From the NCBI RefSeq assembly GCF_039543825.1, contig NZ_BAABKM010000005.1, positions 186,001 to 250,000 of the forward strand: a stretch of 64,000 nucleotides of DNA. Direction: 5' to 3'. The notes beneath the pieces are model-generated. The model made no database searches and was not told the origin of the DNA. It saw only the letters and a program-made list of their open reading frames with translations. The translations under genes were made by a program, and so were the position numbers. Shown here one piece after another: positions 44,689 to 53,405 of this stretch. The DNA is from Nocardioides conyzicola (GTDB taxonomy: Bacteria > Actinomycetota > Actinomycetes > Propionibacteriales > Nocardioidaceae). Every line of letters begins with the position of its first letter. Within the stretch, counting starts at the first letter, position 1.

Positions 44689-45804
44689 ATGCGCATGCGC
44701 CAGGGATCGGGTCGTGGCGACGACGGACAGAGCACGGTCGAGTACATCGGGCTCGGCGTCGTCATCAGTGCGCTCATCGGCACGCTGCTCGCGACCGGTC
44801 CCGGGGTGCTGGACCGGGCCCAGGCAGCCGTCGACGCGGTGTACTGCTCGATCGCCGGGAACGCCGGCTGTGGTGACCAGGCCTCGGCCGGGCCGCGCGC
44901 CGCCGCCAACGATCCGACCGGGGGCTCCCCCACCGGCCCCGACGCCGCACCGAGCGCGACGACCTCCACGTACGCGCCGGAGCCCCTGACGCCGCGCGGG
45001 ATCGCCGAGTCGGGTGACTACGTCGCACTCGGCGACTCCTACTCGTCCGGCGAAGGCGCCTACGACTACCAGCCCGGCACCGACCAGGACAACAACAGGT
45101 GCCACCGCAGCGGCAACGCCTACGGCCAGCAGGTGTACAACGGCGGGAACTTCGCCGGAGGCTTCAGCTTCGGTGCCTGCTCCGGCGGCGTCGTCGAGGA
45201 CTACTTCGGCCCGAACCAGGAGAACGTGGGCGAGCAGCCACAACGCGACCTGATCACCGAGAACACCTCGCTGATCACCATCAGCATGGGCGGCAACGAC
45301 TTCGGGTTCGCCGACGTGCTGAGCCACTGCGTGTTCCACGGATGCGCGAACGACGCGTATCTGGCCCAGCTGCGGGATCGGATCGCCGCAGAGTCCGACC
45401 AGCTCGTCGAGATGTATCGCGACATGCGCGAGCGGGCGGGCGACGGCACCCGGATCGTCGTGGTCGGCTATCCGCACCTGTTCGACGTCGACGGCAACCA
45501 CGGCCTGTCCCTGTCGTCGCCCATCACCGCGGCTGAGCGGCGCTTCCTCAACAACATGAGCGACATGGCCAACCAGGCGATCCGCGGCTCGATCGCCAAG
45601 GCAGACTCCGGGATCGAGTTCGTGGACATCCGCGGCGCGTACGCGGGCCACGAGATCGGCACGGACGACCCGTGGATCCACGACCTGTCGCTGCACTGGG
45701 ACTGGGGGAACACCGGACCCAACCCGTCCAGCTTCCACCCCACCCAGGCCGGGCAGAACGCGATCCGCGACGCTGTGAACCATCAGATCGATGAGGGACC
45801 ATGA
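44689..45804 (+). CDS. SGNH-family esterase/lipase with pilin-like N-terminus
   Basis: 371 residues. Residues 11-40 (DDGQSTVEYIGLGVVISALI) look like the processing and helix segment of Flp/TadE-type pilins, where the chain is usually cut before a hydrophobic helix. A linker with TAPS-rich sequence follows. The rest is an SGNH hydrolase: VALGDSYSSGEGA with nucleophile Ser117, SMGGNDFGF with Asn203, and SSFHPTQAG with His350; cysteine pairs suggest export. It probably cleaves esters at the surface. It may also start at the ATG at 44695. Its stop overlaps the next gene's start (ATGA). Confidence 0.83.
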   Translation: MRMRQGSGRGDDGQSTVEYIGLGVVISALIGTLLATGPGVLDRAQAAVDAVYCSIAGNAGCGDQASAGPRAAANDPTGGSPTGPDAAPSATTSTYAPEPLTPRGIAESGDYVALGDSYSSGEGAYDYQPGTDQDNNRCHRSGNAYGQQVYNGGNFAGGFSFGACSGGVVEDYFGPNQENVGEQPQRDLITENTSLITISMGGNDFGFADVLSHCVFHGCANDAYLAQLRDRIAAESDQLVEMYRDMRERAGDGTRIVVVGYPHLFDVDGNHGLSLSSPITAAERRFLNNMSDMANQAIRGSIAKADSGIEFVDIRGAYAGHEIGTDDPWIHDLSLHWDWGNTGPNPSSFHPTQAGQNAIRDAVNHQIDEGP

Positions 45805-46484
45805 GCAGCAAGATGATGACCATGACGAAGGGGGCCGCCGTGCTGCTGGCCGTGCTGCTCGCCACCGCCGCCTGCGGCGACGCCGGCAGCACCACGGGCA
45901 CGGATCCGGCGCCGGCTGCTGGCCCGACGGGAACGCCCTCGCCCTCGACGACGGAGACGACGGACCCGACGGAGGACGCAGTGAGCGGAGGCGAAGCGGC
46001 CGACGCCATCCTCGACGAACGCCGGCTACCGGCAGGGTGGCGGTATGCCACCGGCGAGCAGACCCTCGGCGTTCCCGAGATGTGCGGCGTGGTCCTCGAA
46101 CCTCCTGCGCTGAGCAGCTTCGCCACCCAGCGCTTCACCGCGGACTACGCCGGCCCGTTCGTCATCCAGCACTCCTTCGTCTCCTCCGACGAGTCCGCGA
46201 CCGCGGAGCGGATGGCTGCGTGGGCGAAGGCTGCGGCCACCTGCACCACGTGGACGACCGAGGGCACCGAGCTGACCGTCTCCACGATCACGGACCTTCC
46301 CGACGTCGGCGAGGACTTCGGCGCGGTGCACGCCGAGGTGGAGCGCGACGGCGTCGTGCAGCAGCGCGACTACGTCGCCTGGCGCGACGGGACGCGGGTG
46401 ACCGTGCTCATCGCGTACGGCGCCACCGACCTGCCGACCCACGCCGAGCTGGCCGAGATCATCACCGCGATCGCCGGTCGGTGA
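45801..46484 (+). CDS. Lipoprotein of unknown function
   Basis: 227 residues. Signal sequence with lipobox ATAAC, lipidated Cys25, then a threonine/proline-rich linker (about 30-55) and a domain of about 160 residues with GWRYATGEQTLGVPEMC and WAKAAATCTTW, whose two cysteines may pair. It resembles PknH-like sensor domains of actinobacterial lipoproteins, but this is weak. Coupled to the SGNH gene, so both may act at the cell surface. Its end overlaps the convergent methyltransferase gene by 23 bases. Confidence 0.78.
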   Translation: MSSKMMTMTKGAAVLLAVLLATAACGDAGSTTGTDPAPAAGPTGTPSPSTTETTDPTEDAVSGGEAADAILDERRLPAGWRYATGEQTLGVPEMCGVVLEPPALSSFATQRFTADYAGPFVIQHSFVSSDESATAERMAAWAKAAATCTTWTTEGTELTVSTITDLPDVGEDFGAVHAEVERDGVVQQRDYVAWRDGTRVTVLIAYGATDLPTHAELAEIITAIAGR

Positions 46485-47604
46485 CGCCCGAGGGCTCCAG
46501 CAGCGCCACGCACTCGATGTGGTGCGTCATCGGGAAGAGGTCGAAGCCGCGGAGCTCGCGCAGCCGGTAGCCGAGCTCGGCGAAGATCGCCAGGTCGCGG
46601 GCCAGCGCGGCCGGGTCGCAGGCGACGTACGCCACCGCGCGCGGGGCCCGGTCGACCACCTGCTCGACGACGGCGCGGCGCGCGCCCTCGCGCGGCGGGT
46701 CGAGCACCACGAGGTCGAAGGGCTCGTCGTACGACGTGGTGAGCACCTGATCGACCGACCCGGCGCTGACGACCAGCCCGGGGCAGTTGCGCGCCGACAG
46801 GGCCGACGCGGTGCGGTCGCCCTCGATCGCGACGACGCGGCCGGACTCCCCGACGGCGTCGAGCAGGAAGCGGCTGAAGAGGCCGACGCCGGCGTAGAGG
46901 TCGAGGCAGCGCTCCCCCGGCTGAGGCGCGAGCATCTCGAGCACGGTGGTCACCAGCACGTCAGGCGCACCGGGGTGCACCTGCCAGAAGCCCTCGTCGG
47001 CGACCTCGAAGGAGCGCCCGAGCGCCGTGTGGTCCGACGACGGCCCCTCGAGCAGGCAGGTCTCGACCGGGATCAGGTCGTGCGAGCGGTGCTTGCGCAT
47101 CGCCCTGCCGCCGTCCGGGAGCCGCGCGTAGCGCTGCCGCGACCGCCAGTGCAGCCCGTCGACGTCGCCCGGGACCGCCTCCACCTCGCCGTCCCAGGTG
47201 ATCCCCGCGAGCCGGGAGAGCTGCTCGCGGACCACGGCGGTCTTCAGCCCGCGCTGCGCCGGTAGTGCCACATGCTGGAAGTCGCAGCCGCCGCAGAGTC
47301 CCGGCCCGGCGTACGGGCACGGCGGGGTGATCCGGTCCGCCGACGGCTCGAGCACCTCGACGGCGTCGCCGCGCCAGAACCGGTCGCCGTCGGTGCCCTC
47401 GGTGATCTCCAGGACGACGCGCTCGCCGGGGATCGCGTGCCGCACGAAGACGACCCGCGCCTCCGGCGGATCCAGCCGTACGACGCAGTGGCCGCCGTGC
47501 GCGACCGGCCCGACGACGGCCTCGAACCGCTCACCGACCCGGGAGGCGCCCCGCGCCTGCTTGGCGCGTGGTCGACGCGAGCCGCGCCACTGGGAGCGGC
47601 TCAT
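46462..47604 (-). CDS. TrmA/RumA-family RNA uracil-5 methyltransferase
   Basis: 380 residues. An N-terminal TRAM domain (about 22-85) is followed by an iron-sulfur motif with Cys96, Cys104, Cys107 (CPYAGPGLCGGCDF) and CLLEG. The methyltransferase core has DLYAGVGLFSRFL for S-adenosylmethionine and the catalytic Cys in AYVACDPAALARD, followed by FDLFPMTHHIE. It should methylate U in rRNA or tRNA; the site is not known. It is coupled to the KimA-type transporter (ATGA at 47601-47604). The order matches M. tuberculosis Rv2689c-Rv2690c. Confidence 0.92.
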   Translation of the reverse strand: MSRSQWRGSRRPRAKQARGASRVGERFEAVVGPVAHGGHCVVRLDPPEARVVFVRHAIPGERVVLEITEGTDGDRFWRGDAVEVLEPSADRITPPCPYAGPGLCGGCDFQHVALPAQRGLKTAVVREQLSRLAGITWDGEVEAVPGDVDGLHWRSRQRYARLPDGGRAMRKHRSHDLIPVETCLLEGPSSDHTALGRSFEVADEGFWQVHPGAPDVLVTTVLEMLAPQPGERCLDLYAGVGLFSRFLLDAVGESGRVVAIEGDRTASALSARNCPGLVVSAGSVDQVLTTSYDEPFDLVVLDPPREGARRAVVEQVVDRAPRAVAYVACDPAALARDLAIFAELGYRLRELRGFDLFPMTHHIECVALLEPSGVTDRRSR

Positions 47605-49649
47605 TTCTGGATCTGGCGGTCTTTGCCGGAGCGGGTGGGGACGTTGCCCATCCGCAGCTCCGAGGGGCGCACCCACACGCCCTCGCGCTCCTCGCGCTCG
47701 CGGGCCAGCTCCGAGGACCGCAGCTGGTAGGGCACCGAGGTGACCATGACGCCCGGGGCGAAGAGCAGCCGGCCCTTGAGCCGCAGCGCGGTCTGGTTGT
47801 GCAGCAGCTGCTCCCACCAGCGCCCGACGACGTACTCGGGGATGTAGACCGAGACCACGCCGCGGGGGTTGGCCTTCCGGATCTCCATCGCGTACTCGAC
47901 GATCGGCCGGACCAGCTCGCGGTAGGGCGAGTGCAGCACCTTGAGCGGTACGTCGATGTTGCGCTCGTCCCACTCCTCGAGGAGCCGGTTGGTCGCCTCG
48001 GCGTCGACGGACACGTAGACGCCCTCGAGCACGTTGGGGCGGGTCGCCTTCGCGAAGGCCAGCGCACGCAGCGTGGGCTTGTGCAGCTTGGAGACCAGGA
48101 CGATGGCGTGCACCCGGGTGGGCAGCAGCTTGTCCTCCTCGTCGGCCGCCAGCTCGTCGTTGACGTTGTCGTAGTGACGGCGGATCGCCCGCATCAGGAT
48201 GTAGAAGACGATCATCGCGAGGATGGTGATCCACGCACCGGCGAAGAACTTGGTGATCAGCACGATCACCAGGACCACGGCGGTGAAGGTGAGGCCGACG
48301 GCGTTGATCACCCGGGAGCGGTACATCCGGCGGCGTACGGCGGGGTCGCGCTCGGTCTTCAGGTGCCGGGTCCAGTGCCGGATCATCCCGAGCTGGCTCA
48401 GGTTGAACGACACGAAGACGCCGACGATGTAGAGCTGGATCAGCCGGGTCGGCTCCGCGTTGAAGATCTGGATCAGGATGATCGCCATCACGGCCAGGAA
48501 GACGATGCCGTTGCTGTAGGCCAGCCGGTCGCCGCGCGACGCCAGCGCCCGCGGGGCGTAGCCGTCCTTGGCCAGGATCGAGCCGAGGACCGGGAAGCCG
48601 TTGAACGCGGTGTTGGCGGCCAGCACCAGGATGACGCCCGTGACCGTGACGACGAAGTAGAAGCCGGGCGAGAAGTCCTGGAAGATCGCCTGGGCGATCT
48701 GGGCGATCGCCGTGTGCTGGTCGTAGTCGTCCGGCACCGGCTGTCCGTTGAGCGTCAGCCGGTCGACGTCGTCGGGGTCGACCAGCTGCAGGCCCATCTG
48801 CTTGGCCAGCACGATGACGCTGAGCATCATCGAGATCGCGATCGCACCCAGCAGCAGCAGCGTGGTCGCCGCGTTCTTGCTCTTCGGCCGCCGGAAGGCC
48901 GGCACGCCGTTGGAGATCGCCTCGACACCGGTCAGCGCCGCACAGCCGGACGAGAAGGCCCGCGCCAGCAGGAAGATCAGCGCGAACGTCGTCATCGAGT
49001 CGCCGTACCCGGGCTCGGCGGACATGTCGAGGTCAGCGCTGGCCACCTTGGGCAGCGTGCCGGCCGCGAGCTCGAAGAGCCCGTAGGCGCACATGCCCAG
49101 GATCGCCACCATGAAGGCGTACGTCGGGATCGCGAAGAACGTGCCCGACTCCCGGATGCCGCGCAGGTTGAGCGCGGCCAGGACGATGACGAGCGCCGTG
49201 GCGAACGTCGCCTCGTGCCCGTTGAGCGGGCCGATGGCGGAGGCGGCGTACTGCGCCCCCGACGAGATCGACACCGCGACCGTGAGCACGTAGTCGACCA
49301 GCAGGGCGCTGCCGACGACCGTGCCGGCCTTGGAGCCGAGGTTGACGGTCGCGACCTCGTAGTCGCCACCGCCGCTCGGGTAGGCGTGCACGGTCTGGCG
49401 GTAGGACGCCACGACCGCGGTCATGACGATGGCGACGGCGATGCCGATCTTCCAGGACCAGACGTACGCCGACGCGCCGGCCAGCGACAGCATGATGAAG
49501 ACCTCGTCCGGGGCGTAGGCCACGGACGAGAGGGCGTCGCTGGCGAAGACCGGCAGGGCGATGCGCTTGGGCAGCAGGGTCTCGCCCAGCTGCGAGCTGC
49601 GCAGCTTGCGGCCGAGCAGCACCCGCTTCGACACATCGCCGATACTCAC
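47601..49649 (-). CDS. KimA-type APC-superfamily potassium transporter
   Basis: 682 residues: about twelve membrane helices (1-460) and a cytosolic C-terminal domain of about 220 residues. ASDALSSVAYAPDEVFIML and ASYRQTVHAYPSGGGDYEVA match KimA/YdaO of Bacillus, a proton-coupled potassium importer inhibited by c-di-AMP. It is often annotated simply as an amino acid permease. Placement beside two TrkA-type regulators supports a potassium role. The GTG at 49649 is the likely start. Corresponds to Rv2690c by gene order. Confidence 0.85.
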   Translation of the reverse strand: MSIGDVSKRVLLGRKLRSSQLGETLLPKRIALPVFASDALSSVAYAPDEVFIMLSLAGASAYVWSWKIGIAVAIVMTAVVASYRQTVHAYPSGGGDYEVATVNLGSKAGTVVGSALLVDYVLTVAVSISSGAQYAASAIGPLNGHEATFATALVIVLAALNLRGIRESGTFFAIPTYAFMVAILGMCAYGLFELAAGTLPKVASADLDMSAEPGYGDSMTTFALIFLLARAFSSGCAALTGVEAISNGVPAFRRPKSKNAATTLLLLGAIAISMMLSVIVLAKQMGLQLVDPDDVDRLTLNGQPVPDDYDQHTAIAQIAQAIFQDFSPGFYFVVTVTGVILVLAANTAFNGFPVLGSILAKDGYAPRALASRGDRLAYSNGIVFLAVMAIILIQIFNAEPTRLIQLYIVGVFVSFNLSQLGMIRHWTRHLKTERDPAVRRRMYRSRVINAVGLTFTAVVLVIVLITKFFAGAWITILAMIVFYILMRAIRRHYDNVNDELAADEEDKLLPTRVHAIVLVSKLHKPTLRALAFAKATRPNVLEGVYVSVDAEATNRLLEEWDERNIDVPLKVLHSPYRELVRPIVEYAMEIRKANPRGVVSVYIPEYVVGRWWEQLLHNQTALRLKGRLLFAPGVMVTSVPYQLRSSELAREREEREGVWVRPSELRMGNVPTRSGKDRQIQK

Positions 49650-49728
49650 GAGCCGAAAGGCTAGACCCACGGTGGGACGCGCGGTGCATCCGCGCCCAAC
49701 CGGGCGACTACCTAGTAGCGTCTGCCCC

Positions 49729-50391
49729 GTGCATGTCGTGATCATGGGTTGCGGGCGGGTCGGCTCCACGCTGGCCCGCAGCCTCGAGGACCGCAACCAC
49801 ACCGTGTCGATCATCGACTCGGACCCCGACGCCTTTCGACGGGTGGGTCCCGGCTTCAACGGTGACAAGGTCACCGGCCAGGGCTTCGACCAGGAGGTCC
49901 TGGAGAAGGCCGGCATCCGCCGCGCCGACGCCTTCGCCGCCGTGTCCAGCGGCGACAACTCCAACATCATCGCCGCGCGGGTCGCCCGCGAGTCGTTCGG
50001 GATCCAGCAGGTCGTCGCGCGGATCTACGACCCGGGCCGCGCCGAGGTCTACCAGCGCCTCGGCATCACCACGGTCGCCACGGTGAAGTGGACCGCCGAC
50101 CAGGTGCTGCGCCGGCTGCTGCCCGCGGGCGCCGAGCCGGACTTCCGCGACCCCTCGGGCACCATCCGGGTCGACCAGCTGCCGGCGCCGGAGTCGTGGA
50201 TCGGTCACCGGACCGTCGACTTCCAGATGCAGTCGAAGAGCCGGATCGCCTGGATCGATCGCCTCGGCGAGGGCATGCTGCCGACCCGGGACAGCATGAT
50301 CCAGGAGGGCGACATCCTCCATGTCGCCATGCGCGAGGAGCACGCTGCCGGGGCCTACCAGGTCATCGAGTCCGGCCCGGACGAGAGCTGA
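49729..50391 (+). CDS. ceoB: TrkA/RCK potassium uptake regulator, first copy
   Basis: 220 residues. The Rossmann-type TrkA_N domain starts HVVIMGCGRVGSTLARSLED with a GxGxxG loop and an acidic residue at the end of strand two (IDSD) for NAD binding. The TrkA_C domain (about 140-215) ends the protein. It would bind the membrane transporter and gate it in response to nucleotide or c-di-AMP. It lies divergent from the KimA-type gene, 79 bases away. The GTG start lacks a Shine-Dalgarno sequence. Symbol by synteny with M. tuberculosis Rv2691. Confidence 0.88.
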   Translation: MHVVIMGCGRVGSTLARSLEDRNHTVSIIDSDPDAFRRVGPGFNGDKVTGQGFDQEVLEKAGIRRADAFAAVSSGDNSNIIAARVARESFGIQQVVARIYDPGRAEVYQRLGITTVATVKWTADQVLRRLLPAGAEPDFRDPSGTIRVDQLPAPESWIGHRTVDFQMQSKSRIAWIDRLGEGMLPTRDSMIQEGDILHVAMREEHAAGAYQVIESGPDES

Positions 50392-50398
50392 GGACGTC

Positions 50399-51070
50399 AT
50401 GCGAGTCGCCATCGCCGGGGCCGGCGCCGTCGGGCGCTCCATCGCCCGCGAGCTGATCCACAACGGGCACCAGGTCCTGCTGATCGACAAGAACCCCGAG
50501 TCCATCAAGCCGGAGCGGGTCCCCGACGCCGAGTGGCTGCTCGCCGACTCCTGCGAGCTGTCCTCGCTCGAGGAGGCGCGGCTGGACCGCTGCGACGTGG
50601 TGATCGCTGCGACCGGCGACGACAAGGTCAACCTGGTGACGTCGCTGCTGGCGAAGACCGAGTTCGGCGTGCCGCGCACGGTCGGACGGGTCAACCACCC
50701 CAACAACGAGTGGCTCTTCACCGAGGCCTGGGGCGTCGACGTCAACGTGTCGACCCCGCGCATCATGTCGGCGCTGGTCGAGGAGGCGGTGACGGTCGGC
50801 GACCTGGTCCGCCTGTTCACCTTCCGCCAGGGCAACGCCAACCTGGTCGAGATGACCCTGCCCGCGGACTCGCCGTACGTCGGGAAGCCGGCGGGGCTGA
50901 TCCCGTTCCCGGAGAACTGCGCGCTGGTGACGATCCTGCGCGACGGCCAGGTCTACGTGCCCAACGACGAGCAGCCCATCGAGGCCGGGGACGAGCTGCT
51001 GTTCGTCGTCCCGGCCGACGTCGAGGAGAACCTCGAGCGGATGCTCGCCCCCTCGGCCCACGGAGGTTGA
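50399..51070 (+). CDS. ceoC: TrkA/RCK potassium uptake regulator, second copy
   Basis: 223 residues. MRVAIAGAGAVGRSIARELI with IDKNPES is the TrkA_N nucleotide site, and PYVGKPAGLIPFPENCALV lies in the TrkA_C domain (about 140-220). GAGG before the ATG at 50399. It follows the first copy by 7 bases, so they are made together and probably form a heteromer or octameric ring. Its TGA stop lies inside the left arm of a nested hairpin. Symbol by synteny with Rv2692. Confidence 0.88.
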   Translation: MRVAIAGAGAVGRSIARELIHNGHQVLLIDKNPESIKPERVPDAEWLLADSCELSSLEEARLDRCDVVIAATGDDKVNLVTSLLAKTEFGVPRTVGRVNHPNNEWLFTEAWGVDVNVSTPRIMSALVEEAVTVGDLVRLFTFRQGNANLVEMTLPADSPYVGKPAGLIPFPENCALVTILRDGQVYVPNDEQPIEAGDELLFVVPADVEENLERMLAPSAHGG

Positions 51071-51147
51071 GTCGGGACCTCTGACCGTTGAATCGGGACT
51101 TCCGACGGTCAGAACTCCCGATTCAAGCGTCAGAACTCCCGACTCAA
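51067..51147. terminator. Nested double hairpin containing both convergent stop codons
   Basis: Outer arms TTGAGTCGGGA (51067-51077) and TCCCGACTCAA (51137-51147) enclose inner arms TTGAATCGGGA (51088-51098) and TCCCGATTCAA (51116-51126). Each arm is part of a longer, mostly complementary 20-base stretch. The stop codons of both convergent genes lie in the outer arms. Confidence 0.8.
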
Positions 51148-51857
51148 CTGTTGGCGGGCTCCATCGGGGTGTGGTTGCGCGACAGCACCCACACCATCGC
51201 CGCGAGCGCGGCCAGCTGGAGCGGCCAGCCCATCGCGATCTTGAGGATGCCGAGGGCGGCGACGGCGGAGTCGGCGTCGATCGAGCCGGACTTGCCGGCC
51301 AGCCAGATCGGCGTCTGCACCAGCACCCGCACCAGGCACGGCACGGTCAGCAGCCAGGTCAGCCGGGAGCACAGGCGCACGACCTGCTTGTCGCGGTGCC
51401 ACGCCGTCGGGTCGCCGGTGACGCTGCCGACCATGAAGCCGACCAGCGGCCAGCCGATCAGGCAGGTCGCGGCGAGCACGACCGTGTAGCCGGCGTTGTA
51501 GATGATGCCGGGCAGGAAGTACGCCAGCGCCTGGTCGTCCGCGCTGCCGCCCCGGCCCGCGGAGATCGACACGAAGAGCCAGCCGATGCCGATGCCGAAG
51601 ATGGCGTTCAGGACGAACTGCACGGTCGAGCGCTGCACGAGACGGGCCACGAGGAGCACGACGGCCGCGCCCAGGCTGATCGCCAGGGCGAGCCTGAGCT
51701 CGCGCGTCGTCAGCCACAGCAGGGTGAAGACGATCGTCGGCACCGCGGCCTCGACCATCCCCCGGCGGCCGCCCAGGGCCTTCGCCATCTGGGCCCGGAC
51801 CACGGCCTCGACCGTGTCCACCTCGACCTCGGCCGGAGCCTCGGGCTGGTCCGTCAC
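51144..51857 (-). CDS. DUF3159 family membrane protein
   Basis: 237 residues with about six membrane helices. GRRGMVEAAVPTIVFTLLW, FFLPGIIYNAGYTVV-type and TWLLTVPCLVRVLVQTPIWL segments mark DUF3159. Function unknown; always seen by me next to the OB-fold, DUF3710 and dut genes. The GTG at 51857 overlaps the OB-fold stop (GTGA at 51854-51857). Counterpart of Rv2693c. Confidence 0.9.
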   Translation of the reverse strand: MTDQPEAPAEVEVDTVEAVVRAQMAKALGGRRGMVEAAVPTIVFTLLWLTTRELRLALAISLGAAVVLLVARLVQRSTVQFVLNAIFGIGIGWLFVSISAGRGGSADDQALAYFLPGIIYNAGYTVVLAATCLIGWPLVGFMVGSVTGDPTAWHRDKQVVRLCSRLTWLLTVPCLVRVLVQTPIWLAGKSGSIDADSAVAALGILKIAMGWPLQLAALAAMVWVLSRNHTPMEPANS

Positions 51858-52216
51858 GGGATGAGCTCGTAGCGCGGGTTGTAGAGGATCCGCTCCCCGT
51901 CGTGCTGGCCGATCCGACCCACCACCGACATCGAGCGGCCGGGTGCGATGCCGGTGATCCGACGGCGGCCGAGCCAGACGATGGTGATCGAGCCGGTGCC
52001 GTCGGACAGCTCCGCCTCGAGCGCGGGTACGCCGCCCCGCGGGCGCAGCGTCACGGTCCGCAGCGTGCCCCGGAGCTTGACCCGCTCCCGGTCGGGCGCG
52101 GAGCCGATCTTCGCGCAGCCGTCCTCGGCGTGGGTACGCCGCAGGTCGCGCTCGTCCTGGTCGGTCGAGTTCGCCCACTTGCTGATGGTCCGCCGCAGCC
52201 TGGTCTTCTCCCCCAT
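51854..52216 (-). CDS. OB-fold nucleic-acid-binding protein
   Basis: 120 residues. VKLRGTLRTVTLRPRGGVPA, DGTGSITIVWLGRRRITGIA and MSVVGRIGQHDGERILYNPR form the five strands of an OB fold like those in RecG or aspartyl-tRNA synthetase. It may bind single-stranded DNA or RNA. It starts four bases after the DUF3710 stop. Counterpart of Rv2694c. Confidence 0.87.
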   Translation of the reverse strand: MGEKTRLRRTISKWANSTDQDERDLRRTHAEDGCAKIGSAPDRERVKLRGTLRTVTLRPRGGVPALEAELSDGTGSITIVWLGRRRITGIAPGRSMSVVGRIGQHDGERILYNPRYELIP

Positions 52217-52220
52217 CGGA

Positions 52221-52865
52221 CTACGACTCCCGGGGAGTGAGCTGGTCCTGCGGCGGCAGCGTCAGCGGCAGCTCGCCGCCGGCCGGCATCGCCTCGGCGC
52301 CCCGGCGTACGGCGACGTGCTCGATCGCGGTGTCCCAGGGGCCGACGGCGTCCGGCTCGGTGGCCGCGCGGCCCAGGAAGGTGGCGCGCAGCAGCCAGCG
52401 TCCGCCGTTGATGCCGACGACCCGTGAGGGCTGGTTGGCGGTCCGGCCGTCGTCGGTCCGGACGGTCAGCTGGCAGTGCAGCTCGGTGCCGTAGCGGCCC
52501 TCGCGCTCGGAGGCGGTGCCGCCGCGCTGGGCGTACTCGGCGGCGATCCGGGGCCGGACCTCCGCCCACAGGTCACCGCCGCGGGGCGCCGCGAAGGCAC
52601 GCAGCTCCACGCCGCCCTCGGCGCCGGCGAACATCACGGACTGGACCTGGTCGGTGGCCTCGTCGACCTGGAGGCGGATCTCGAGGCCCTCGACGTTGGC
52701 CAGCAGCAACGAGCCGAGGTCGATCCGCTCGACGCCGTCGTCGGGCAGGTCGTTGACGTCCCAGGGCCCGGTCGAGGTCGCCTCGGCGTCCTCCGGAGCC
52801 GGCGTCTCGACACCCTCGTCGACCGACGGATCGGCGGACTCGCTGGACTTGCGGCGGAACTTCAC
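52221..52865 (-). CDS. DUF3710 family protein
   Basis: 214 residues. An acidic, disordered N-terminus (1-45) leads into a conserved domain with GSLLLANVEGLEIRLQVDE, ELRAFAAPRGGDLW and VVGINGGRWLLRATFLGRA. Function unknown in all members known to me. The GTG start at 52865 lies 28 bases after dut, so it is in the same operon. Counterpart of Rv2696c. Confidence 0.9.
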   Translation of the reverse strand: MKFRRKSSESADPSVDEGVETPAPEDAEATSTGPWDVNDLPDDGVERIDLGSLLLANVEGLEIRLQVDEATDQVQSVMFAGAEGGVELRAFAAPRGGDLWAEVRPRIAAEYAQRGGTASEREGRYGTELHCQLTVRTDDGRTANQPSRVVGINGGRWLLRATFLGRAATEPDAVGPWDTAIEHVAVRRGAEAMPAGGELPLTLPPQDQLTPRES

Positions 52866-52893
52866 CTGGACCTACTCACTGGCTCACTCGTGC

Positions 52894-53352
52894 TCATGGT
52901 TGACCGAATCCTCCAGTAGAACCGTAGCCCCCGGACCCGCGTACCGACTCGGGGAGTGCCGCCACGTCGACGAACGCCGCGCGCTCGAACCGCTGGATCA
53001 CCAGCTGCGCGATCCGGTCGCCGCGGCGCAGCTCGATCGGCTCTCGGGGGTCGTGGTTGATCAGCATCACCTTGATCTCGCCGCGGTAGCCGGCGTCGAC
53101 GGTCCCCGGCGTGTTCACGATCGAGAGCCCGTGGCGGGCGGCGAGGCCGGAACGCGGGTGCACCAGCGCGACGAACCCCTCGGGCAGCGCGATCGCGACG
53201 CCCGTCGGGACCATCGCCCGCTCCCCCGGCGCCAGGGTCACGTCCACCGTCGTCACGAGGTCGGCGCCGGCGTCGCCGGGGTGGGCGTACGACGGGAGCG
53301 GCAGGTCGGGGTCGAGGCGCTGCACGAGCACCTCGAGGGGCTGGTCTGTCAC
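52894..53352 (-). CDS. dut: dUTP diphosphatase
   Basis: 152 residues, usual trimeric length. The five dUTPase motifs are present: [50 protein letters not shown] and the C-terminal arm [10 protein letters not shown]. It cleaves dUTP to dUMP, keeping uracil out of DNA and supplying thymidylate synthesis. First gene of the dut-DUF3710-OB-DUF3159 operon. GTG start at 53352; TAGGGT lies eight bases upstream, so the mRNA may be leaderless. Counterpart of Rv2697c. Confidence 0.96.
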   Translation of the reverse strand: MTDQPLEVLVQRLDPDLPLPSYAHPGDAGADLVTTVDVTLAPGERAMVPTGVAIALPEGFVALVHPRSGLAARHGLSIVNTPGTVDAGYRGEIKVMLINHDPREPIELRRGDRIAQLVIQRFERAAFVDVAALPESVRGSGGYGSTGGFGQP

Positions 53353-53405
53353 GTGGCCGGACCCTACCGGCCGGGCGGCGACCCACCAATGACAGGATTC
53401 CGCCT

